From NCBI RefSeq assembly GCF_000005505.3, contig NC_016134.3, positions 18,706,624 through 18,770,623 of the forward strand: DNA of 64,000 bases, in the 5' to 3' direction. This DNA is from Brachypodium distachyon. Its lineage: Eukaryota; Streptophyta; Magnoliopsida; Poales; Poaceae. The notes under the pieces were generated by a model. The model ran no database searches. It saw only the letters and a list, made by a program, of their open reading frames with translations, and was not told where the DNA came from. The translations under genes were made by a program, and so were the position numbers. This document shows, piece after piece, positions 1 through 10,570 of this stretch (the first letter of the stretch is position 1; every line of letters begins with the position of its first letter).

Positions 1-131
1 TGAGTAGAGAGGAAAATTTGAGTGATTACCTAAAAATTATAGAGATAGGTAAGCCGGTGGAGTGATTTTTTTGCATCTATTTGGCACAATAACAGTTTTA
101 ACCAATTTGATTAAGCTGCTGGAGATGCTCT
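1..131. repeat. Possible MITE right end
   Basis: AT-rich sequence ending in CTGCTGGAGATGCTCTTGG near 115-133. The reverse complement of that tail, GAGCATCTCCAGCAG, resembles the ends of several grass hAT/PIF MITE families. The left end lies outside the window, so terminal inverted repeats cannot be matched. No coding potential is seen. This is a weak call based on one motif. Confidence 0.3.
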
Positions 132-174
132 TGGCCACATGTGCTCTTTCTTTTTTTATGGGGAAGATATATTA

Positions 175-445
175 AGGGCCTCTTGGGATCATGGGATTTT
201 TGAAGGAAAAATAGAAGATTACAATCCTAAATAATAATTCCTATAAATGCCATTTGGATCATAGGATTTGCACCAAAGGAATTTCATGGGATAAGAAATT
301 TTCTTTCAAATTTTGGAGGACTCATCTTTGAAACTTTCCTTTGGAAGTTCCAATGCATCTCCTCTCTATCTCTCTCCTCTCTTATTCCGTCTAATCACAA
401 AAACACTATTTTTTTCTATGGAACATTCCAAACACTCTTTTATAA
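175..445. repeat. Tourist-like MITE, left part, interrupted by element D
   Basis: The stretch starts GGGCCTCTTGGGATCATGGG directly after TTAA, the usual arrangement for Tourist/PIF-Harbinger MITEs (3-bp TTA/TAA target). A second, similar GGATCATAGGATT phrase follows at about 255. The sequence runs up to the left LTR edge of element D at 446, and the right half is not found, so the MITE appears to have been split and its distal part lost. No protein is encoded. Confidence 0.4.
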
Positions 446-1357
446 TGTCGTTGTTCTCGACAACAATTAGAGTAAGGGGTGCCAATGCTCGATGGCACAA
501 GTGCGGGTATAAAGGTAGGGCGTGTACACCGGCTTTATAGCGAAAGTCGCCGTACACTTGGACAAGTTGACACGTCGATATTTTTGAATAGATTCGGTCG
601 ACCCTTCAGGTGCGACTTAATCCTATGTTAGGAATGGCTTCGAAGGGGTTGTTAGCCAAGGGTTTGGATCGAGCAGATCTTCCCAAGACACCTTTTAGCG
701 AGAGATTCGTTGGGGCCGCCTCGTATTTGGACCCAACGCGTCTTTCCAAGTATCGAGGTTAGGATACCCTCGGAACTCTAACCCAACCCCATCTCCTTCG
801 AGCCCGTGCCAACAAGGTTAGCTCGGAGCCTCGAAACTAGAGTCCCCTAGAAGGCTTCCTCGAGGCCGATCGACTTTCAGTCGAGAGCGGCGCGCGAGAG
901 CGAACCTTAGGGGGAGCACTCTAGCCCTCTCCTCTTGAGTTTATTCAAGTGAGAGTGAATGGTACATGCCCCCATGGGGAGGGTATTTATAGCCTAGGGT
1001 CCATGACAAAAGACCATGGCTACCCTTGAGGGAGAGAGAAAAGTTGGAGCAAAATGGTAAAAGTGGTTCCTTGGTCCATAACTTTTGTGTGCACAATGAG
1101 GGGGAAAGTGAGGGTTGGTCCATGGTCCACCATGGACCAAAAGCCTCATCCCCACAACTTTCTTGCCCCCTACTCTAACTCATCCCACCCTTTGATCATG
1201 GCATGAGAGGCTTGACTTGTTGACTTGTCTTCTTTTGCCACGTAGGATTGACTGCGCCACGTGGGCGTCTTGACTCATGCTTAGGAAATGTTGACTTAGT
1301 CGTCGCCACGTAGGATTTACGGCCCGGCCCATATAAGGATTTTATTTTACTACAACA
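446..1357 (-). repeat. Element D 3' LTR
   Basis: 912-bp LTR starting TGTCGTTG and ending ACTACAACA, followed at once by GTAGCCCCC, the polypurine-side block seen beside the LTRs of A (43463) and B (33927). A TATAAATA box lies on the minus strand at 984-991, matching the transcription direction of the element. The partner LTR is not in the window, so the boundaries rest on the TG/CA ends and on comparison with A and B. Confidence 0.7.
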
Positions 1358-2415
1358 GTAGCCCCCTTGAGCATGAGGCTTTGAGAATGCCTTCGGGTCA
1401 ACCTTCGATGCGAGACTTTTGATCCTTTTTCTTGTTCTTGTATTCATGATGGTGTCTTTGATGGATTCCCTGGCGAGCTTCCTTGTGAGAAACGGAGGTA
1501 CTTGGTGGTTCCTGCAAAGAACAGGAGCCTTGGAGGCGTTTCGGGGAAATTCCATGCCTACGGCGATTTTCCCTGCGAGAAATCGAGTTCCGAGGGGTAT
1601 TTTAGCAAAAACCGGTACCCCATGGGCCTCTCTGCGAGAAAACCGGCGTCCGGGAGGACTTTTTTGCAAAAATCAAGGGCCCTGCGGGCCTCCCCGAAAA
1701 TTCCGAGGTCTTATTGGTAATTTTCCCGAAATCTTGGGCCTTTTTGCAAAGTCTTCGAACCCTGCCTGCTTCGCGAGCTTGCTGGGTTGGCTTTGCGCGC
1801 GCGGACGCGAGTTTGGGCCGAAGCTTGGGCCGCCTTCGAGCGCGCCACCCCCCCTTTTTTTGCGGGCCGGCTTTTTGGGCCACTGCTGGGCCGTGGCCCA
1901 GCCAGGCCCGATATCGGTTCAGGCGTTAGTAGGGAAATCGGACGGTCTTGAAAGACCGGGCGCCCTAGATCCAAAGGATAGGAACCCTTCTTCCTCCTTT
2001 GTACGGGGGAGAAAAAGTGGCCGAGCCACAGCCCCCTTTTCCTCCGTCCTGGACATGGTGACGCCGGCGGGAGGTGACGCCGGTGCTGGTCGTCTGGTCG
2101 GGGCGGCCAGAGGAGCCCCCCCCCCCCTCCTTCCTTTTCTTCCCTCCTTTTCCTTTTGCAAATTTGGGACCCTTGTTTTTTCCTTGCTTTGGACAGGGCA
2201 TACGACTGCGAGGTGTCACCTCGTCATTGGCCCGACTCGGACGCCTAGGAGCTCCGGTGGCCTATAAAATGGCACCCCTGTCCACTGGAGAAGCCTACAC
2301 CATGCTCGTTTGATTTGTCCGGCGTCGAAGACGAGTTCGGCGGCGCCCGACATCTCTTCGAGAGGTTGGTGTATTGTAGGCGCCCCACAGGGGCATTAGC
2401 CACTAGTTAGCAACG
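1358..2415. other. Element D leader region between LTR and antisense gene
   Basis: Non-coding stretch. At 1500-1750 it carries degenerate phrases of the type TGCGAGAAA and TTTTTGCAAA repeated several times. GC-rich sequence with C and G runs follows. The long open frames here are low-complexity and unlike any protein. The functional signal is the TATA box at 2263, annotated separately. Confidence 0.5.
2263..2269 (+). promoter_or_regulatory. TATA box of element D antisense gene
   Basis: CCTATAAAAT in a GC-rich setting, 153 bp upstream of the ATG at 2416. It is the equivalent of plus-strand TATA-like boxes upstream of the same gene in element B (34225) and element A (43756). It faces the antisense gene, not pol. 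Confidence 0.55.
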
Positions 2416-5400
2416 ATGGAGGTCATGTTGGTTGCCAAGGAACCGCCGAGGAAGCTTCTCGTCATCGAATCTTCGTGAGGGCGCGGGGTGCATCTGAGGC
2501 CGCTAGGAGCGAGGTGCCGATCGTGCCTCCAAGTTCTCCCGGGAGACCCTCGTCGTCGGCCGCGTTCTTCCTGCTCCTGTGGAGGTGAGGGCGGCCTTGT
2601 GGTATCATTTTTCATGTCTTCTAGGTGCCGCCGATCCTTGCGGGCGCGTGCTCGAACACCTTCGGTGCGTCGTGGCTTGGCATGGGCGCGGGCATGGCCG
2701 GGCGCGACGCGGGCGCGCATGCACTGCGGGAGCGGCGATGGCGCACCGAGGGGCTAGCAAGGCGCGGTGTGGGCGTGCGCGGGGCACGGCGCGGCTAGAC
2801 GGCGTGCGGCGGGGGCGCGGTCTTGGTGCAGCGAGTCGTGGCGCGCGAGAGCGGGTGCGAGCGGGGGCGCTGCGCGGCGATGCGTGCGAATGCGGGCACG
2901 AGGGCGCGGCGCGCGCGAACGCAAGCACAAATGCGGCCGCAAGGGGGCGACGCAGCTTGGACTTGGCGCGCAGGGGCATTTCGTTGAATGCGCGGAGGGC
3001 ACGGGCGGTAGCCTGCCCTGTCGTCCTCCTCCTTTTTTTTTATGTAGATGGGCCGAAGAGGGAGTGGGCCTGCGGCCCTAGGAGCTTCGGCCTCCTCTTT
3101 TTTGTTTTTGCGGCGCGGGACGGAGGCTTCGGCCCAAGGAGCTTACCTTCCTTTCCTTTGCCGATTCTTTTCGGAACTTGACCACATTTTGCTAATTCTT
3201 GGTGGATCTTTTTGCAGGTGAGATGGCGGGGCCCGATGTCGAGTGTCCGGCCGGTGACCTGTCGAGGGGGTCTTCCAAGGGGTCCGCGGCGCAGCGTGCG
3301 GCGAACCGACCGTCGCGGAAGAAGGTCTCCTTCCGCCCTCGTGTTGGTCCTCCCTTGGTCCCGACAGCGCGGTGGACGGCGGAGGTTGGGCACACGACCA
3401 CCTTCTCCCTTTTTCGATGAGCCCCGAGGATGTTGTCCAGCTGGAGGAGGCGGGATACTTCCCCAAGGGGGACGGTATCCTGCCCGATGGCGAGGAGGTT
3501 AGGCTCGACCAGCGGCGGCGTCCGGAATGCATCGTGGCATTCTCGGCTTGGTTCCACGCCGGCCTGTGTGTGTCTGTTCACGCCTTCTTGCTGGAGTTCC
3601 TGGAGACGTACGACAACGAGTTGGCCCATCTTCACCCGTCGATGATCGTGAGGTTGAATGTTTTCAGGTGGCTGTGTGAGACGGCGCTTCACGAGGAGCC
3701 TTCGATGAAGTTTCTGCTGTTCTACTTTACCGTGGGGGTGAGGGAGTTGCTCACTCCGGACGGCTTTGCTCTGAGCGCCTTTGGTTCGGTGAACCTGAGG
3801 CTTCGTTCCGGCTTTGGGGACGACTTCCTGCTCATGCCAGGGAAGAGCGCGGAGAGGTTGTTCGTCAAGTGGGAGTCCCAGTGGTTTGTCCTTCGGGCCT
3901 CAAAGACCCGTCTTCGGCACACGGGTGATCTCCCTCGGCACTCTGGGGCCGGAGGCCTCAGGGAGATGTCTCACCCCGGCGATCCTCGGTCGGCCGACCT
4001 CTGGAAGGTGGCCAAGATCAAGGAGGTGTCCGCTGAGAGGAGCTTTCGTGACCTCATGGAGGAGATGATGATGGCGGGGCGCTTCATGATGAGGAGCCGT
4101 CCGAGGTTTGAGATTGGGGTCCCTCGATCTTTCCGTCCTCCACAACTCGTCACCGCACGTGAGTGGCACTCCTCTCCCCTTCGTGCTTTGATTGTTTTCC
4201 CTTGTGAAGCTACTTAACAATTTTGGCTTGTCTTTTTGAGCGACGTTTTCCGAGGAGAGGCGGCGTTGTGGGCCGCGCAGCTGATAGGTCCGTATGGCGG
4301 ACCGGAGCACCGCGACTACGAGACCAAGATCAGCGAGGGGGGATGCCACAACATCATCGTGAAGTGCTTCGGGAAGATGGTGCCGATGCGACAGGACCCG
4401 AAGCTTGGTCGCCTTCTCCGAGTGGGCGATCGCTACTCCCGCTTGGCTACACCGTCGATGTTGGCGGTGGGGTCCAAGTTACGGGACTCTTGTGGGAAGG
4501 CGAAGGTGGGAACGGCGGTGCTGGGCTTTGCGGTGCCTGTCACGCCGGTCCTCGAGATACCTCGTTCGTCGAGTGGATGCAAGAGGAAGGCTCCCCCGAC
4601 TCCTTCTCCTTCTCTTGACTACGCCCCGGCGGATTCGGCGGATCCTATCGTGGGCGAGTCGAGGTCCCCCCTGAGGGTGACCTTGGACCTGCACATGAAG
4701 GGAAAGATTGGACTTGAGCAAGTTCTTCCTCCTTCAAGTCACGAGATTGAGGCTTTCACTCGCGAGACGGGGCTTCGGCTTTGGAGCGACTCAGTGGTCG
4801 AGTTGTCAACCAGAGCCAGTGGTGTGGGCATCCAGGTGTTCTCCATTGGTCGCGAGCGTCCCGAGGAGGATGCTCCTACCTCGGGTGAGTGCTCTTCTCT
4901 TTTGGTCATGTCATTCTTTTTCCGAATGATATTGACATGATCTGCTTGGTTTGTTTTCAGGTGCGAGGGTCGCGGAGCCCGGGGTTCTTGAGGGCGAGCC
5001 CCCGACTCGAGTGAGGGATGGAGCACTTCCGACGAACGAGGATGGAGCGAGAGACCCTTTCGTGACACTGGAGCTAGTGAGCATCCGTGACGTATCTCCC
5101 TTGGTCCTTCGGGTTAGCTTGTGCTAACTCTCTCCTCTTTCTTGGTGAGGGGTTTGGTCGAGGCCGTGGGTGCCCTTCCTGCCCTCAAGACTTAGGTGGG
5201 GGCGCTTTCCGCTGCTTTGGATGTGGAGATGTCCAAGTCTACCCTTGCCTTGAGCGAGTTGGCTTCAGAGAGGGTGCGGCGCGAGGCCGTGAAGGCCGAG
5301 CTTTCCCGCGTTTCAGCGGAGCTTGCGGCCGCGGAGACCAGGGCTTGACTTGCTGAGGAGCGTCAGAAGGACAAGATTGCGAGGACCCATCGAGTTGAGG

Positions 5401-5902
5401 AGGACTTGGTGGTGGCCAACCTTGATAGGGAGCATGCCCGTGCGGAGGCTGCTTCCCTCAACGTGGAGTTGGCGGCAGCGGGTGACGGCCCGATGCTTAC
5501 TCCTCGTGCTCGCCCTCCTCCGAATCGTGTCTCGAGGTGGTTTCGCTTTTACTTGCTCAGGCCACCGAGATTCGGGAGACGATGATTTGCTTGAGGAGTG
5601 TTCCCTAGCCGGATCTTCCTCCGTGTCGTACGGTGGATGAGGCGAGCAGGGTGCTTACTTCCCAGGTGGAGCTCATTGAGCCTAGTGTGAAGAAGTGCCT
5701 CCTAAGTACGGGTGCCCGACTTGTTTCGTCGGCGCTTGCGGCAGTCCTGGATGGCGATGCCGGGATGAGCGGACTTGAGGGTGAGATGTCTCACGGGGCG
5801 AAGAAGTTTCTGGTGGACCAGGGTGCTCCTCTTCGCGCTCAGGCTCGACGCTTCGTGCGTTTCCTTGAGCCTGCTCTTCAGGAGGGTGACGGTGAGGTGT
5901 GA
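2416..5902 (+). pseudogene. Element D antisense ORF: PF04195-like domain plus coiled coil
   Basis: Plus-strand gene, convergent with pol. A likely first exon starts at 2416 (MEVMLVAKEPPRKLLVIESS). A long leader intron appears to end at the acceptor TTTTTGCAG near 3217. The main domain (about 3410-4157) reads SPEDVVQLEEAGYFPKG, then a helical region with LCETALHEEP, resembling Pfam PF04195 (putative gypsy-type transposon domain). Likely introns follow: one starting GTGAGT near 4158, and one from 4885 (GTGAGT) to 4962. An acidic/proline linker (4236-5060) precedes a heptad-rich coiled coil at about 5200-5480 (LASERVRREAVKAELSRVSA). A frame change near 3372-3420 and a TGA near 5346 break it. No function is established for this family. 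Confidence 0.6.
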
Positions 5903-6867
5903 GCCTCGTCACCCTCGGAGGTGGTGATGTACCTCAGCTGCTTACTTATGCGATGTTGCATATCTCCACTTGACTCAGCCTCATGGCTAGCATGTTTAGG
6001 CTCTTACTCATAGAGATTGTAAGGCAGCTTTTTTTGTTGTGTTTCATGCTTCACTATGTAGTCAACATTATCGGAAATGTTAACTTAGCTCAGCATGTAT
6101 TTCTCATGTTTCACCATGTAGTCGACATTATCGGAAATGTTAACTTGGCTCAACATGTGTTTCTTGGAGTACTATATTTCCTTCTTGTGAAGTACTATAT
6201 TTTCTCAGTTTATATAGCTCGCGATCGTTCGCTATGATTGCACTTTTGTGTTATCAATTGCTGTCGCCGTTGGGATACGACTCGGCTTTGGCGCCTTAGG
6301 CCATGGTTACGAGCCATGGGTCCTAGTACCCTTGTGAGGGTCGCTATCGATATGCCGGTAGTGATCCGGACATTTCGACCTGCCGTTCGGGAAATTTCAT
6401 GCGGAATTTTCCCTCTTCGGACTTCAGGAAGCTATGCTTTCCCGCGATTATTATGGATCCTTAAACCGGTTACTATCATGCAGGCCCGTGCGCGACGTCT
6501 CGCATACGGCGAGCACGGTTCTCCGAGATAAGTAAGCTCATGCATAACTCGCTATTTTACGGTTTCCCTTAAATGCGTTTTAAGGAGCTTCCGGTCCTCG
6601 AGGGACTTGGTTCTACTTGGTGGATGGCCTCGAGGTACGCTAGGATCCACCAAGGAACAAGTCGCTAGTAGCGACCTATGTCCGTGGACATATTTAGAGG
6701 ATGCTCGGGCCAACGGAGGCCTTTCCGCGTTCCTCGGTGAGCGGCACAGGGGCAGCGGCTCTTTTACGACGATGAGTCGTGTGAGTGTCTCGTGCCACTC
6801 TTAATTTTTCCTCAAAGACTTGCTTTATTGATCATTGCTTCCTTGTCTTGAGGTATGGCCCGATGGG
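5903..6867. other. Element D spacer between antisense gene and pol
   Basis: Intergenic spacer where the plus-strand antisense gene and minus-strand pol converge. It holds a 60-bp tandem duplication (6041-6160) and otherwise no coding sequence that I recognise. It probably carries the polyadenylation signals of both transcripts, but no convincing individual signal was identified. Confidence 0.45.
6041..6160. repeat. 60-bp tandem duplication
   Basis: Two head-to-tail copies with an exact 60-nt period (6041-6100 and 6101-6160). Both contain ACATTATCGGAAATGTTAAC and differ at a few positions. It lies in the element D spacer. Confidence 0.85.
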
Positions 6868-7205
6868 CACTTACAAGCCTTATGTAGACGTGACCTCGTT
6901 GGCGCTTACGATCTCTCGAAATTTCGTAGGGAAAAGGCCGGTTGGGCACTGATAGTCTCCTTTTGGGAGCGGCAAGGATTGCCCTTGAAGGTCCTCCTCA
7001 GGCGTAGAAACGCCGGAGCTTGTCGCCGTTCCAGGCATAGACAAGGTTTTGCCCTTTCATATTCTCGAGGTGGTATGCGCCATTTTCCAATACTGCGGCG
7101 ATGCGGTATGGTTCTTCTCATTTAGGGTCGAGTTTGCGCTAGAACTTTAGGTCGACATTCTTTTTCAGCATGAGATCTCCTTGGGAGAAGGAGTATTTTT
7201 TACAT
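6868..7205 (-). pseudogene. Element D integrase C-terminal end
   Basis: Read on the minus strand, this segment gives LKKNVDLKF, a stop, RKLDPK, a stop, EEPYRIAAVLENGAYHLEN and then VYAWNGDKLRRFY. It is the small C-terminal beta-barrel and tail typical of gypsy integrases, with the PY.I...L..GAY.L pattern. At least two in-frame stops break it. Upstream pol is missing because the sequence changes to LINE DNA at about 7205. Confidence 0.65.
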
Positions 7206-7342
7206 CTCTTAATTTTGATTTGAATAATATCCAGGATATATTTAGCTCTAACAGGTTCACACCAAATCTCTCTAAGCTTAGGAACAAAACCAGCTTGCTT
7301 GAGCCAAGATAATTTAAATTTAAAACCAGGATTTTTCCTACT

Positions 7343-8053
7343 CTAAGCCCCATCAGAAGTGAGAAGAAGGACATTATGGTCAGAAAATGATCTAGGGAGC
7401 TTTCTAACAGAAACAAGAGGGAAAATGTCTTCCCAATTATCAGACATAAGAACTCTATCAAGCTTGACCAAGGTAGGAGGGTCTTGACCATTGGTCCAGG
7501 TGAATTTTCCCCCAGAAAGGGCAATTTCCCTCAGAGTAAAAGCATGAATTATAGCATTAAAGTCATCAATAAAGTGTGAATGATAGTAATTTTGATTTTT
7601 CTCCTCAGGGCCCCTAATAATATTGAAATCACCCCCAATAATAAAAGGCACATCTTGCCCAGAAAGGAAGTCAACCATCTCCAAAAGAAAATCATCTTTA
7701 AATTCATCATGTGCAGAACCATACAGAGACATGAGGTTCCATTTAATCTTCAATTGTTTGTCCCATAAACAAACCAACACAACATATTTGACAACCTTAG
7801 ACATATGAACTTCAAAGGAATCTTTTTTAACACCCACAAGGATACCACCAGATTTCCCTTCAGAAGGAAGCCAAGTCCAAAAGAAGACATCAAGGGGATC
7901 AAACTTTCTCAAATAAGCAGCAGAAATAACAGGTTTTTTGGTTTCTTGCAGGCAAATAAAATCAAGAGAATGCTCCCAAATTATCTCTCTAACACAGGTT
8001 CCCATTCCTTTCTTCCCACCCCCCCTACAGTTCCCGAAAAGACCACTAATCAT
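7343..8053 (-). CDS. LINE ORF2 N-terminal AP endonuclease (partial)
   Basis: 236 residues of an exonuclease-endonuclease-phosphatase fold, which nicks target DNA to prime LINE reverse transcription. The visible landmarks are the early ICLQETK (metal-binding Glu), YGSAHD, GGDFNII (catalytic Asp/Asn), KLDRVLMS and the closing SDHNVLLL (Asp-His pair), all in the expected order. The frame stops after SDGA. A further LINE-like stretch continues in the same frame down to about 7210 (KLSWLKQAGF) and then merges with gypsy integrase sequence. Its ATG overlaps the ORF1 stop as ATGA. The endonuclease block is intact, but the protein lacks reverse transcriptase and so cannot act alone. Confidence 0.85.
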   Translation of the reverse strand: MISGLFGNCRGGGKKGMGTCVREIIWEHSLDFICLQETKKPVISAAYLRKFDPLDVFFWTWLPSEGKSGGILVGVKKDSFEVHMSKVVKYVVLVCLWDKQLKIKWNLMSLYGSAHDEFKDDFLLEMVDFLSGQDVPFIIGGDFNIIRGPEEKNQNYYHSHFIDDFNAIIHAFTLREIALSGGKFTWTNGQDPPTLVKLDRVLMSDNWEDIFPLVSVRKLPRSFSDHNVLLLTSDGA

Positions 8054-10311
8054 GATATTTTAATACCCCCCGTCCTCCTAGTAATTCTCCCAGACCCAGG
8101 CTGAGAAGAATTCCTAGGAACAACAGGCCCCCCACTGGGCGGCCCAATCGCACCAACTGAATTCAGTCGTGATTGATGTTTTTTAGACTTCCTAGATTGG
8201 ACCAAAATGAAGTCATCACCAGGAATCTCAGGTGGATCTTCCACCTCTTCCAAAATAGAAGAGCCAGAATGAACAAGAGAAAGAGGGACATCAGAAGGGA
8301 CAGTAATAGAGGGAACATGAATATGTGTTTTGAGAGAATCTCTCGCAGTTTCAAGTTCACGTAAGATATTAACACAAGCAAAATTGTCATCTAAAATAAG
8401 AGCCCCCATCGCATGTGTCCGAGAAATAATAGCATCATCCTCCAACACAGAAAAGGAATTAGTAGGGGCACACATACCTTCAAGGTTCTTCTTTTGTAGC
8501 AGTGTAGTAGCCTTCTGGAGGATAGGAGCCTGTGCCTTCTTGGATAGCCTATCACTGAAGCGCACAGGAGCAGCTGCCTTCTTCGCCTTTGGCTTAGTCA
8601 GAGGAATAGGGATCACATGAGATGGTTGAGAATCTTGAGTTAAAGAACCACCATCATCAGAGTAACACACAGGGTCCTCTAGAACAGGAGAAGCATCAAC
8701 AGATCCACGGCCCAATCTCTTCAGGTGATAAGGAGACGCACAGTTCCAATCCACACCAGGGCACAGAGCTTTAATCATGCCTTCAACATCCTTTGGGACA
8801 TGAAACAACTGGGCAGGTAGTTCAAGCTGAGAGTGTTTAAGCCAAGGTGACAATCCCACATTCACAAGAACATCCAGAGACACAGTTTCAGGGATAGCAT
8901 TCATCATAGGCAACATATGTGCAGTGAAGGCCAGAGCTGATTCAGCTTCCTCATACATAGATTCAACAAGTAAGCCACCATACATATCATCACTATCCTC
9001 TTCTTCCTCATCAGCAAGGGGGACTTCCTGCACAGCTTTCTTACCACCTCCATAGCCACCACCATCTCCCAATGTCTTAGCAGGAGCAGACTTAGATGAA
9101 ATGTCATTACCACGATGTCTCTTGGGTGTATGCATAAGATCAGAGTCATGTTCTTCAGAAGGGATCTCAATAGCAGTCTCTTTCTTACTAGGGCCAACCA
9201 CAATAGATTCACATTCATAAAATAAATCATACAACAGTGTGCCCAAGTAACCCTCAACAGAAGCTGGAATGCTATGAGCATCAACACAACCCAACTTGAT
9301 GCGAACATACTCAGATTTAGATAAGGTTGCAACATCAATATCCAAAGTAACTCCAAATAGAGAGCCCACATAAGCAACCACCGCCTCAGAGCGCATGTCC
9401 CCAGGAATGTTACTAACCTTCAAACAGGCTTGGTGCATCTCCCCTTTAGCACCCACCGAAGGAGTCCAAGGATTAACATCAATTTTTGCTCTAGTATTTT
9501 TGAGCTCAAAGCCCTTGAAGAGAGATAGTTCGGCAACCTTCTTGGCATTAGGAAAGCGCATGACAAATTTACCAGGACCAATAGGACGAGCAGAACATCG
9601 CCAAGTACCAGCAAAAACAGGGTTAAAAGCATCCTCAATCTGGCGAGCAGAGGCAACACCTTGAACAACAGTAATCACAACTGAAGAGTTCTTGTCCTTA
9701 AGAGATTTCTCAGAAGGAATCGGCGGAATGAAGAAGAAACCTTGCCCTTTGGCTTGAAAACCACACATAGGAGCAGAATAATCCTCGTAAAACTTCATTG
9801 AACACTCACGCACAGCATGTCCCAGAAGCCCACACTTGCCACAAGGCCCCTTCAAATTCGGTACCTGAGCTCCACAAGGAGGGGATGCGTCCTCACGAGG
9901 GTGCTTGCGCGGAGAAGCCGTCGGTCGGGCTGGTTGCTGCTGTTCTCCAGCAACACCAGCAGCAACCACCTCGATGCGGCCCACGGGAACCGTCTCGGTC
10001 GCCGTCGTAGCCGCCCCCGTCGGCGCCAGCCACTGATTCGTTCCCGAGGACTCCTCGGTAGTAGTAGCCAAGGCCGCGTCATCCCATCTGGAATTCCGAG
10101 CACCCTGACCACGGATCTCTTGATCCGGGCCACAAATCTGGGGATCCAGGGCACGGGCCTGGCCCTGCTCATGGATCTGAGCTGCCCGATCCTGATCACG
10201 ATTCCAAACCAAGCCACGACCCCTGGCCTTGACCGCGGCCGCGACCTGCCCCAAAGCCCTCACGCCACTGTCCATAACCCCCCCGCGCCGCCACCATGAT
10301 GTTACGCACAC
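8050..10311 (-). CDS. LINE ORF1 nucleic-acid-binding protein
   Basis: 753-residue open frame. The N-terminal 150 residues are Gln/Ala/Pro-rich. A CCHC zinc knuckle follows at residues 157-170 (CGKCGLLGHAVREC). Next comes a region at about 210-390 resembling the DUF4283 RNA-binding domain of plant LINE Gag proteins, including WRCSARPIGPGKFVMRF and VEGYLGTLLYDLFYECES. The C-terminal half is acidic and low-complexity. Such proteins bind LINE RNA in ribonucleoprotein particles. The frame has no internal stop over its whole length, unlike the other elements here, which suggests a younger insertion. The start at 10311 is the most upstream in-frame ATG; a downstream Met is possible. Confidence 0.8.
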   Translation of the reverse strand: MCVTSWWRRGGVMDSGVRALGQVAAAVKARGRGLVWNRDQDRAAQIHEQGQARALDPQICGPDQEIRGQGARNSRWDDAALATTTEESSGTNQWLAPTGAATTATETVPVGRIEVVAAGVAGEQQQPARPTASPRKHPREDASPPCGAQVPNLKGPCGKCGLLGHAVRECSMKFYEDYSAPMCGFQAKGQGFFFIPPIPSEKSLKDKNSSVVITVVQGVASARQIEDAFNPVFAGTWRCSARPIGPGKFVMRFPNAKKVAELSLFKGFELKNTRAKIDVNPWTPSVGAKGEMHQACLKVSNIPGDMRSEAVVAYVGSLFGVTLDIDVATLSKSEYVRIKLGCVDAHSIPASVEGYLGTLLYDLFYECESIVVGPSKKETAIEIPSEEHDSDLMHTPKRHRGNDISSKSAPAKTLGDGGGYGGGKKAVQEVPLADEEEEDSDDMYGGLLVESMYEEAESALAFTAHMLPMMNAIPETVSLDVLVNVGLSPWLKHSQLELPAQLFHVPKDVEGMIKALCPGVDWNCASPYHLKRLGRGSVDASPVLEDPVCYSDDGGSLTQDSQPSHVIPIPLTKPKAKKAAAPVRFSDRLSKKAQAPILQKATTLLQKKNLEGMCAPTNSFSVLEDDAIISRTHAMGALILDDNFACVNILRELETARDSLKTHIHVPSITVPSDVPLSLVHSGSSILEEVEDPPEIPGDDFILVQSRKSKKHQSRLNSVGAIGPPSGGPVVPRNSSQPGSGRITRRTGGIKIS

Positions 10312-10570
10312 ACGGTGGTTTCACCTGTGCAAATGTCCGACGGTCACCACTAGCCGTTCCCCGCCATGCTCCCGTCGGCGCTCCCACCCGCACAGGTGGT
10401 GAGGAAGGGCGGCGCCAAAAGTGAGCGAAGAGCGACTCCAAGGAAAGTGCGAGGAGTGGAGAGGGGAAGTTGGACAACCCGCAGGATGTGGAGGGGATAT
10501 CACACCGAGAAACCGTCGATCGATCGCCACGCGTCTGAGAATGGTGTGTGGAACGTGGCGAAACCCTAGC

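Larger units (their letters stand above)
446..7205 (-). mobile_element. Element D: Tat-type Ty3/gypsy LTR retrotransposon, 5' part missing
   Basis: Minus-strand element recognised by a TG...CA 3' LTR (446-1357), the GTAGCCCCC block next to the LTR that is also seen in elements A and B, a plus-strand antisense gene (2416-5902), and the end of integrase on the minus strand (6868-7205). Gag, protease, reverse transcriptase and the 5' LTR are absent. At about 7205 the element meets a LINE fragment. The left flank 441-445 (TATAA) would be one TSD copy, but the partner copy is lost. Assignment to the Tat lineage rests on the shared layout with A and B. Confidence 0.75.
7206..10570 (-). mobile_element. 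L1-type LINE, 3'-truncated
   Basis: Minus-strand non-LTR retrotransposon with an ORF1 (8050-10311) and the start of ORF2, an AP endonuclease (7343-8053). The rest of ORF2 (reverse transcriptase, C-terminal zinc knuckle), the 3' UTR and the poly-A tail are absent. LINE copies usually lose their 5' end, so loss of the 3' end points to a later deletion. The 5' boundary is uncertain: about 260 bp of GC-rich sequence upstream of ORF1 (10312-10570) could be the 5' UTR. No target-site duplication was found. Confidence 0.75.

Noticed and set aside
1419..2267. A 282-codon plus-strand open frame in the leader of element D
   Set aside because: Low-complexity Pro/Gly/Arg-rich translation, overlapping open frames on both strands caused by GC richness, and no domain. 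Treated as non-coding leader.
2579..3181. Ala/Arg-rich open frames
   Set aside because: Explained by GC-rich leader-intron sequence of the element D antisense gene; no similarity to a protein.
9798..10299. Plus-strand open frames opposite the LINE ORF1
   Set aside because: They mirror the GC-rich ORF1 codons on the other strand; ORF1 has the zinc knuckle and full-length frame.
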